Below, piece after piece: positions 41,975 through 48,578 of a stretch of DNA of 48,578 nt. The stretch is from assembly GCA_002317215.1 (NCBI GenBank), contig DCJD01000027.1:1-48578 (forward strand). Direction: 5' to 3'. Source of the stretch: Caryophanales bacterium UBA1709 (GTDB lineage: Bacteria > Bacillota_I > Bacilli_A > RFN20 > UBA1709). Each line of letters begins with the position of its first letter. The stretch's first letter is position 1. Below the pieces are notes generated by a model that saw nothing but the letters and a program-made list of their open reading frames with translations, ran no database searches and had not been told where the DNA came from. Position numbers and translations under genes: made by a program.

Positions 41975-43079
41975 ATATATTGTAGTAAGTGTGGTAATTC
42001 TGATCCTAGATTATTTGGTTATAAAGATGGGAAATATTATTGTCGAGCATGTATTAAATATAATGGGAAAAAAGCAAATATACCAAAACAAATTAAACCA
42101 AAACATGTTGTAGCAAAATTAAACTATGAATTAAGCAATAGACAAGAAAAGGTTTCTTTATCTGCATTAGCATCAAAACATGATATCTACATTGATGCAG
42201 TATGCGGAGCTGGGAAAACCTGAAATCATATTTAGATCTATTGAAGAAGCTATATCTAAAGGGCAAAGAGTTGGATATGTAGCACCAAGAAGAGAAGTTG
42301 TAAAAGAAATATATAATAGATTTGTTGAAGTCTATCCTTCTTTAAATATTGCCTTAGTTTTTGGGGGACATAATGAATATTTAAATGGCGATATAGTGTG
42401 TTTAACTTGTCATCAATGCTATAGATATAAAGATAAATTTGGTTTAGTTATATTAGATGAATATGATGCTTTTCCATTAAAAGGTGATAATACTCTTTTG
42501 AATCTAGTTAAGAAAACATGTTATGGAAAGATAATTTATTTAAGTGCAACGTTTGCGAAAGAAGAACTATTAGGAAAGACTAGTGCATCATTAAATAGAA
42601 GGTATCATGAATACGACATTCCGATACCAGAAATTATATGCACCCATTTTCAAATACCTATATTACTCAAAACTCTCCACAGAAATAGAAAGTCTCCTAA
42701 TTTAATCTTTGCTCCAACAATCAAGCGCGCCAAATATGTTAATCGAATACTAAATTTATTAGGGTTAAAAAGCTATTTATTTACAAGCAAAACAATTAAT
42801 AAAGATGAATTATTTGCATATATTAAAACTAATGGTCCAAAAGTAATAGTATGCACAACAATATTAGAAAGAGGGATCACAATTAAAAATGTTAATGTTA
42901 TTGTGTATAAAGCAAACCATAAGATATTTGATAAGGCAACATTAATACAAATTACCGGAAGAGTAGGCAGAAAAATAGGATCAGAAACAGGAAAAGTTTA
43001 TTATTTATGCAATAAAGTTAGTTTAGCAATGGAAGATTCTATAGAAACATTAATGAGGAAAAATAATGGATACCAATAA
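41975..43079 (+). pseudogene. comFA: ComFA DNA-uptake helicase, frame broken after Walker A
   Basis: The product is split over two frames. Frame one (41975-42220) encodes a zinc finger (YCSKC...YYCRAC) and ends in Walker A AVCGAGKT followed by TGA (42221-42223). Frame two resumes at 42222 with EIIFRSIEE, exactly the residues expected next, then DEYDAFP (Walker B), YLSATF, TTILERGITI and QITGRVGRK. Skipping one base gives a continuous protein of about 367 residues starting at the zinc finger. The start codon is ATA. So this is a decayed gene, a sequence error (ACCTGA for ACTGA), or a programmed +1 frameshift at UGA. ComFA powers DNA import with ComFC, the next gene (14-nt overlap). Confidence 0.75.
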
Positions 43080-43704
43080 ATGTTTGATTTGTCATCACAA
43101 TGTGCCAGCCTCATATTTCCTAGAACAATATGAGATATGTCGAAATTGCTTCAAGAAAATGCCTTTAATTTATAAAAATGAAAAGATTTTAGGATATCCT
43201 TGTTTAATCCTTTATCAATACAATGATTTTATAGAAGAAATTATTTTGAGAATTAAGGGTTATGGAGATAAAAAACTATGTAATGTGTTTTTGAATCCAA
43301 TAAAAGATTATTTAAAATTAAAATATTTTAGCTATGTTTGTTTACCGATTCCTTCATCTAAATCTTCAGATAATAAAAGAGGTTTTAATCACGTTAAAGA
43401 AATGATTAAACCTTTAGGTTTAGAAGTATTAGATTGTTTTAGCAAAAAGGAAAATCATAAACAAGCATATCAAAGTAAATTTGGTCGAACAAAAATAGAT
43501 CAAATAATAGGCTTAAATCCTTCAAAATTATCCAGGCATAAAAACTATTTAATTGTTGATGATATTACAACCACACATCAAAGTATTAAAACTTGTATTA
43601 AGCTATTAGAACAAGCATCAATTAAAAGAATTAAAATACTGGTTTTCGCATCTTCTTGTCGCACCAAGTCAATTGAGAAAACCCAGTATTTAAGCGCAAA
43701 ATAA
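43066..43704 (+). CDS. comFC: ComFC phosphoribosyltransferase-fold competence protein
   Basis: 212 residues. N-terminal zinc finger CLICH...CRNC (6-27), then a PRT fold with LPIPSS and the PRPP-loop-like IVDDITTTHQS (about 165-175). ComFC partners ComFA in single-strand DNA uptake. It is intact although comFA is not in one frame. It starts inside the comFA 3' end; GAGGAAA is a weak ribosome site, so it may depend on translation of comFA. Confidence 0.88.
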   Translation: MDTNKCLICHHNVPASYFLEQYEICRNCFKKMPLIYKNEKILGYPCLILYQYNDFIEEIILRIKGYGDKKLCNVFLNPIKDYLKLKYFSYVCLPIPSSKSSDNKRGFNHVKEMIKPLGLEVLDCFSKKENHKQAYQSKFGRTKIDQIIGLNPSKLSRHKNYLIVDDITTTHQSIKTCIKLLEQASIKRIKILVFASSCRTKSIEKTQYLSAK

Positions 43705-43724
43705 CAATAAATAAGGAGATAAAA

Positions 43725-43937
43725 ATGAAAGGTAAAGTTAAATGGTTTAATGCCGAAAAAGGTTATGGTTTTATAAATACAGAAAAAGAAGAAGATGGAG
43801 ATATCTTTGTCCATTATTCTCAAATAATCCAAGAAGGTTATAAGTCCTTAAAAGAAGGAGAAGAAGTAGAGTTTAATTTAGAAGAGTCTGAAAAAGGAAA
43901 TCAGGCTCATGAAGTAAAAAGAATATTTATTGAATAA
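43725..43937 (+). CDS. Cold shock protein (CspA family)
   Basis: 70 residues, one OB fold. RNP1 KGYGFI and RNP2 DIFVHY are present, starting from MKGKVKWFNAEKGYGF. Binds single-stranded RNA/DNA and melts RNA structure. AAGGAGAT lies 7 nt before the ATG, 20 nt after comFC. A clear terminator follows. Confidence 0.95.
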   Translation: MKGKVKWFNAEKGYGFINTEKEEDGDIFVHYSQIIQEGYKSLKEGEEVEFNLEESEKGNQAHEVKRIFIE

Positions 43938-43943
43938 AAAAGT

Positions 43944-43974
43944 AAAAGGGGTTAGAGTTCTAATCCCTTTTATT
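43944..43974 (+). terminator. Rho-independent terminator
   Basis: AAAAGGGGTTA / TAATCCCTTTT (one G-U pair) with loop gagttc and T-rich tail; ends the comFA-comFC-csp unit. Confidence 0.85.
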
Positions 43975-43996
43975 TGTATAATAAACAAATAAAACA

Positions 43997-44022
43997 TGCT
44001 ATAATTAAAAATGAATCATTTT
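43997..44022 (+). promoter_or_regulatory. secA promoter with hairpin at the 5' end
   Basis: Extended -10 TGCTATAAT (43997-44005); transcription should start near 44012. AAAATGA-a-TCATTTT (44008-44022) is a perfect inverted repeat directly before the TTAGGAGG ribosome site. Confidence 0.5.
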
Positions 44023-44036
44023 AGGAGGACTAAAAA

Positions 44037-46454
44037 ATGGGAAAATTTTTAGATAAATTATTTAAAGTTGATGAAAAATTAACTAAGGCCCTTTCATTAA
44101 AAGCTGATTTAGTTGAAGCATTTGCCGATAAAATTGCTGTATTATCAGATGATGAATTAAAAGCTAAAACTCAATACTTCAAAGAGTTTATTAAAAATAA
44201 AGTCGATAGTGTAAAAGAAGAATTAAAAGGTGAAGAAGAACAAAACGCTCTAGAAGAAATACTTCCAGAAGCATTTGCAGTTGCAAGAGAAGCCGCTAAA
44301 AGAGTTTTAAAAGAATATCCATATCATGTTCAAATTATGGGTTCAGTAGCCTTACACCAAGGTGATGTTGCTGAAATGAGAACTGGTGAAGGTAAGACTT
44401 TAACTGCTACAATGTGTATCTACTTAAATGCCTTAACAGGTAGAGGAGTTCATGTTGTTACTGTTAACGAATATCTAGCTAAACGTGACGCCGAATGGAT
44501 GGGTGCTATTTATAGATTCTTAGGTTTAACAGTTGGTTGTAATTTAAGAGAACTTAATTCTATCGAAAAGAAAGAAGCATATGCTTGTGATATTACCTAT
44601 ACCACTAACTCTGAATTAGGTTTTGACTATCTAAGAGATAATATGGCAGTTAATGCACAAGGTAGAGTTCAAAGAGGATTGTATATGGCAATCATCGATG
44701 AAGCAGACTCTATCTTAATTGATGAATCAAGAACACCATTAATTATCAGTGGTGGTAAAAAACAAACTGCTAACTTATATCAAGCAGCAGATAGATTCGC
44801 TAAATCTTTAAATAAAGATGAACATTTTACTGTTGATATCGAAACAAAAACTTGTAACTTAACTGATTTAGGTGTTGATCTTGCTGAAAGAATGTTTAGA
44901 GTTCCTAATTTATACGGAATTGAAAATACTGCTTTAGTCCATTGCATTCACCAAGCTTTAAAAGCGAACTATACAATGACTAGAGACGTAGAATATATGG
45001 TAGATGATGGTGCTATCGTTATTGTTGATAGTTTCACTGGTAGAAAATTAGCCGGAAGAACTTATAGTGATGGTTTACATCAAGCAATTGAAGCCAAAGA
45101 AAATGTAAAGATCAATGAAGAAACAAGCGTTTTAGCTACTATCACATATCAAAACTATTTCAGACTATATCAAAAAATTGGTGGTATGACTGGTACTGCA
45201 AAAACTGAAGAAGAAGAATTCTTAGAAACATATAACATGCGTGTTATTGTTATTCCAACTAATAAACCAATTCAAAGAATTGATGCTAAAGATTTAGTAT
45301 ATTCTACAAAAGAATACAAATATAAAGCCATGATTGAAGAAATCAAGGAAAGACATGAAAAAGGTCAACCAGTTCTTGTTGGTACAGTAGCAGTTGAAAC
45401 TAGTGAATATATTTCTAAACTATTAAAGAAGGCCGGAATTCCTCATGAAGTTTTAAATGCTAAGAACCACGAAAGAGAAGCTGATATAATTAAAAACGCT
45501 GGTCAAAAAGGTGCTGTCACTTTAGCAACTAACATGGCTGGTCGTGGTACTGATATTAAACTTGGTGAAGGTGTCAAAGAATTAGGCGGTCTTGCTGTTA
45601 TTGGTAGTGAAAGACACGAATCAAGACGTATTGATAACCAATTAAGAGGTAGAGCTGGTCGTCAAGGTGATCCTGGATATTCAAGATTCTATGTCTCTTT
45701 TGAAGATGACTTATTAGTAAGATTTGGTGCTAATACTAAAACTATATTCAATGTTTTGGGTGACCAAGCTTTAGAATCTAGTTTAGTAAACAATATTATT
45801 ACTAGTGCTCAAACAAGAGTTGAAGGTAATAACTATGATATGAGAAAGAATCTTCTTGGATATGATGATGTTTTAAGAAAACAAAGAGAAATCATGTATA
45901 AACAAAGAGATTCTGTAATCTATAAAGATGATGTTAATGACTTATTAGAAGAATTATTCCATAGAGTTGGTGATGGAATCATAACTGATTGTGTAGTAGT
46001 AAAAGATAAAGAAAACGTTGTTGATAAAGAAAAATTAAAAGATAAAATTATCAAACTATATATGCCTTTAGATCATATTAGAGATGTTGTTATTAAGAAA
46101 AACGATATCTATGATATTCAAGATGAAGTATATGATATCTTAATGGGCTTATGGCAATCACGTAAGAAAGAATGGGGAGAAGACGTCTTTAATAGTATCG
46201 GTAAACAAATTGTTTTAAGAACAATCGATAAAAACTGGACTGAACATATTGATAGAATGTCTAAGTTAAGAGATGGTATTGGATTAAGAGCCTATGCTAA
46301 CACTAACCCATTACAAAGCTATGTAAAAGAAGGCTTCCAAATGTTCCAAGAAATGACAGATCAAATTGCATCTCAAACAGTCGCAATCTGTCTAAGATGC
46401 GAAGTTAAGATAACTAAAGAAGACGAAGAAAATAAAGATAGTAAGAAGAAATAA
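44037..46454 (+). CDS. secA: Preprotein translocase ATPase SecA
   Basis: 805 residues. N-terminal motor with Q-motif MGSVALHQGDVAEM, Walker A MRTGEGKTLTA (about 113), Walker B IIDEADSIL, the preprotein cross-linking domain, second motor with ATNMAGRGTDI and QLRGRAGRQGDPG, and the helical wing/scaffold domains. The C-terminus ends in Glu/Asp/Lys residues without the zinc-binding CxCxS tail, so it is a short-tail SecA. AGGAGG precedes the ATG. It shares one base with the prfB start (TAATG). Confidence 0.97.
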   Translation: MGKFLDKLFKVDEKLTKALSLKADLVEAFADKIAVLSDDELKAKTQYFKEFIKNKVDSVKEELKGEEEQNALEEILPEAFAVAREAAKRVLKEYPYHVQIMGSVALHQGDVAEMRTGEGKTLTATMCIYLNALTGRGVHVVTVNEYLAKRDAEWMGAIYRFLGLTVGCNLRELNSIEKKEAYACDITYTTNSELGFDYLRDNMAVNAQGRVQRGLYMAIIDEADSILIDESRTPLIISGGKKQTANLYQAADRFAKSLNKDEHFTVDIETKTCNLTDLGVDLAERMFRVPNLYGIENTALVHCIHQALKANYTMTRDVEYMVDDGAIVIVDSFTGRKLAGRTYSDGLHQAIEAKENVKINEETSVLATITYQNYFRLYQKIGGMTGTAKTEEEEFLETYNMRVIVIPTNKPIQRIDAKDLVYSTKEYKYKAMIEEIKERHEKGQPVLVGTVAVETSEYISKLLKKAGIPHEVLNAKNHEREADIIKNAGQKGAVTLATNMAGRGTDIKLGEGVKELGGLAVIGSERHESRRIDNQLRGRAGRQGDPGYSRFYVSFEDDLLVRFGANTKTIFNVLGDQALESSLVNNIITSAQTRVEGNNYDMRKNLLGYDDVLRKQREIMYKQRDSVIYKDDVNDLLEELFHRVGDGIITDCVVVKDKENVVDKEKLKDKIIKLYMPLDHIRDVVIKKNDIYDIQDEVYDILMGLWQSRKKEWGEDVFNSIGKQIVLRTIDKNWTEHIDRMSKLRDGIGLRAYANTNPLQSYVKEGFQMFQEMTDQIASQTVAICLRCEVKITKEDEENKDSKKK

Positions 46455-47557
46455 TGACTGAGCTTTATGAGATGATACAAGTAAGTGAATCATCTCTAAA
46501 GAAACTTAATGATTTAAAAGATTCACTTAACTTAACAAAATTAGAATTAGAAAACCAAAATATATCTGAATTAATGCTTTCAGATACTTTTTGGGATGAT
46601 GTTAAAAAAGCTGAATCTTTAGTTGCTAAACAAAACGAAAATAAATATAAGATTGAAACATATAACAAACTTGCCTCCTCAATCTCTTCTTTTAGACAAG
46701 GTCTAATAGATCTTAAATCAAATTATGATGAAGAGATGCATCTTTTATATGAGGAAGAGTATCATAATTTGATTAAGCAAATCGATAGATTTGAGATTGA
46801 GTGCTTACTAAATGATGAATATGATTCTTTAGATGCTATTATTGATATTCACCCAGGAGCTGGGGGAACTGAGAGTCAAGATTGGGCTAATATGCTATAT
46901 GGAATGTATGTTAGATTTGCCGAGAATAATAAATTTAAAATAGAAACATTAGATTTAGAACAAGCTTTAGATGCTGGTATTAAAAGTGTTTCTTTTGTAA
47001 TTAGAGGTAAGAATGCTTTTGGTTTATTAAAAGGAGAAAGAGGAGTTCATAGACTTGTAAGAATTTCACCTTTTGATGCTAATGCTAGAAGACATACAAG
47101 TTTTGCTAGTGTTGATGTGGTACCAGAGTTTAATAATGATGAATCTATAATTATTAATGAATCTGATTTAAAGATTGATACATATCGTGCTAGTGGAGCG
47201 GGTGGACAACATATTAATAAGACTGATAGTGCCGTTAGAATTACACATTTGCCAACTGGAATTGTGGTAAGTTGTCAAAATCAAAGAAGTCAAATTCAAA
47301 ATAAAGAAAAATGTTTAATGACTTTAAAAGCAAAACTATATCAAAAAGCTTTAATAGAGCAACAAAATAAACTAAACGATATTAGAGGAGAATTAAAGTC
47401 TATTGAATGGGGAAGCCAAATAAGATCTTATGTATTTTGTCCTTATACTCTTGTTAAAGATAATCGCTCTAATTATGAGACAAGTAATGTAGAAGGGATT
47501 ATGAATGGGAATATTAATGAGATGATTTTTGCATATCTTAAAAGTATTAAAAAGTAA
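46454..47557 (+). CDS. prfB: Peptide chain release factor 2
   Basis: 367 residues in a single frame. The stop-codon-reading tripeptide SPF (205-207) and the GGQ loop (250-252, GAGGQHINKTDSAV) fall at the same positions as in E. coli RF2. The programmed UGA frameshift usual near codon 25 is absent: the N-terminus reads through as LNDLKDSLNLTKLELE. RF2 terminates at UAA and UGA. The secA-prfB pairing is the Bacillus order. uvrB starts 2 nt downstream. Confidence 0.96.
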   Translation: MTELYEMIQVSESSLKKLNDLKDSLNLTKLELENQNISELMLSDTFWDDVKKAESLVAKQNENKYKIETYNKLASSISSFRQGLIDLKSNYDEEMHLLYEEEYHNLIKQIDRFEIECLLNDEYDSLDAIIDIHPGAGGTESQDWANMLYGMYVRFAENNKFKIETLDLEQALDAGIKSVSFVIRGKNAFGLLKGERGVHRLVRISPFDANARRHTSFASVDVVPEFNNDESIIINESDLKIDTYRASGAGGQHINKTDSAVRITHLPTGIVVSCQNQRSQIQNKEKCLMTLKAKLYQKALIEQQNKLNDIRGELKSIEWGSQIRSYVFCPYTLVKDNRSNYETSNVEGIMNGNINEMIFAYLKSIKK

Positions 47558-47559
47558 TT

Positions 47560-48578
47560 ATGTTATATGATTTAGTTAGTGACTTTAAACCATCTAAAGA
47601 TCAAAGACAAGCGATTGATAAATTGGTTAGTGGGGTTAAAGAAAATAAGAAATGTCAAGTATTACTAGGAGCAACTGGTACTGGTAAGACTTTTACTATG
47701 GCTAATGTTATTAATGAATTAGAAAGACCTGTTTTAATACTTACTCATAATAAAACTTTAGCCTCACAATTATATACTGAGTTTAAACAATTCTTCCCTC
47801 ATAATAGAGTAGAATACTTTATATCTAACTTTGATTTTTATCAACCAGAGGCATATATGCCTAAAACTGATACATATATTGAGAAAACAGCTGATACTAA
47901 TATGGAAATTGATTTAATGAGAAGTAGTGCTGTTAATTCTTGTTTAAGTAGAAGAGATACTATTGTTATTGCTAGTGTTGCTGCAATATATGCTTTAAAT
48001 GATCCAGAAGAATATTCTTCTTTACTATTCACTTTAAGAGTTGGTGAAAAGATTGAAAGAAATGAAATACTATCTAAATTAGTAGAAGCACAATTTAAGA
48101 GAACTAATTTAGATATTGAGCCTAAAACTTTTAGAGTTAGAGGAGATGTTATTGATATTGGTATTGCTATTTCTGGCAATCATTTTATAAGAATAGAATT
48201 ATTTGATGATGTAGTGGAAAGAATTGTAGAAATGGATGCCACCACTAATGAATTAATTCAAACATATACATATATTCCAATCTATCCTGCTGAAACTCAT
48301 GCATCAGGAAAAGAAGCTATTGATGAAGCAGTTAAGAATATATTAGAAGAGATGAATAAAAGAGTCTTATATTATAAGAATGAAAATAAACCATTAGAAG
48401 CAGAAAGAATTGAACAAAGAACCAGAAGAGATATGGAAGCTCTTAATGAGTTTGGTTTTTGTAGTGGAATAGAAAATTATTCAAAATGGATTGATGGAAG
48501 AGAAGAAGGAGAACCTCCTTATACTATCTTTGATTATTTTAAAGATAAAGATTATTTAGTTATTGTTGATGAATCACA
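47560..48578 (+). CDS. uvrB: Excinuclease ABC subunit B (5' part, runs off the window)
   Basis: The first 339 codons are present from the ATG at 47560; the gene is open at the right edge. Walker A GATGTGKTFTMA (about 37-48), the damage-wedge hairpin region FDFYQPEAYMPKTDT (about 91-105), and YPAETHA are typical. The hairpin has FDFYQPEAY where YYDYYQPEAY is usual. The last residues, VIVDES, are the start of the Walker B region. UvrB verifies damage delivered by UvrA (36123) and recruits UvrC. Confidence 0.95.
   Translation, partial: MLYDLVSDFKPSKDQRQAIDKLVSGVKENKKCQVLLGATGTGKTFTMANVINELERPVLILTHNKTLASQLYTEFKQFFPHNRVEYFISNFDFYQPEAYMPKTDTYIEKTADTNMEIDLMRSSAVNSCLSRRDTIVIASVAAIYALNDPEEYSSLLFTLRVGEKIERNEILSKLVEAQFKRTNLDIEPKTFRVRGDVIDIGIAISGNHFIRIELFDDVVERIVEMDATTNELIQTYTYIPIYPAETHASGKEAIDEAVKNILEEMNKRVLYYKNENKPLEAERIEQRTRRDMEALNEFGFCSGIENYSKWIDGREEGEPPYTIFDYFKDKDYLVIVDES

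Noticed and set aside
41958..42113. ATG at 41958 as the comFA start
   Set aside because: It is in another frame from the zinc finger, overlaps the ribosome site and runs into TAG at 42111.
42221..42223. UGA read as tryptophan (Mycoplasma-type code) to repair comFA
   Set aside because: RF2 is present, several genes end in TGA, and reading through this UGA meets a TAG three codons later; a +1 shift is needed.
47841..48179. Minus-strand frame of 112 codons in uvrB
   Set aside because: Lies opposite conserved UvrB motifs and has no independent signals.
1..48578. tRNA genes, CRISPR arrays, insertion sequences or prophage genes
   Set aside because: No cloverleaf-like sequence, regularly spaced repeats, transposase or phage proteins were seen in the intergenic stretches.

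Overview
The window is about 48.6 kb of very AT-rich bacterial chromosome. The gene content (secA-prfB-uvrB, lgt-ppaX, the YybS/gdpP/rplI/dnaB block, walJ-htrA-rlmH, comFA-comFC, tungstate genes, DapL) points to an uncultured low-GC Bacillota lineage in the Mollicutes/Erysipelotrichia/RF39-like neighbourhood. It uses the standard bacterial code: several genes end in TGA (moeA, rlmH, the DUF2232 gene) and a UGA-reading release factor RF2 is present. I saw no rRNA, tRNA, IS element or CRISPR array.

Layout. 1-429 is the 3' end of a secreted carbohydrate-binding protein. 483-8803 carries mixed metabolic genes: HAD hydrolase, DegV, GNAT-like protein, deaminase, DapL, a dicarboxylate/amino-acid symporter, an ABC exporter and an E2-like protein. 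8836-13059 has a pilin-like/esterase pair on the minus strand, YqeY, and a minus-strand YwaF-like membrane protein. 13178-24317 is a tungsten/molybdenum cofactor island: moaB, moeA, a MoeA-PBP fusion, moaA, moaC and MOSC on plus; tupABC on minus; then ferredoxin, aldehyde:ferredoxin oxidoreductase, a MoaD-like carrier and a ThiF/MoeB enzyme on plus. 24416-36058 holds an orphan membrane protein, the YybS-gdpP-rplI-dnaB-walJ-htrA-rlmH housekeeping run, a pseudo-HtrA, a P-type ATPase lacking its catalytic domains, and a large unknown membrane protein. 36123-48578 has uvrA-lgt-ppaX-thioredoxin-reductase-like, yigZ, comFA-comFC, csp, secA-prfB-uvrB (cut by the window end).

How the parts work together. 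The island plausibly imports tungstate (TupABC, with a structured leader resembling a molybdenum/tungsten cofactor riboswitch), builds the pyranopterin (MoaA, MoaC, MoaD-like, MoeB-like, MoaB, two MoeA), and uses it in an aldehyde oxidoreductase wired to a four-cluster ferredoxin. MoaE and MobA are not in the window.

The most unusual observations: a TupA whose C-terminal block has moved to its N-terminus (circular permutation); a P1B-type ATPase with the phosphorylation and nucleotide domains missing and the A-domain TGE motif lost; a tandem HtrA/pseudo-HtrA pair; a comFA with an ATA start and a +1 frame break exactly after the Walker A motif; a thioredoxin-reductase-like flavoprotein without the NADPH motifs; and at least seven genes whose ATG lies 6-9 nt after a -10 box with no Shine-Dalgarno, implying widespread leaderless mRNAs.
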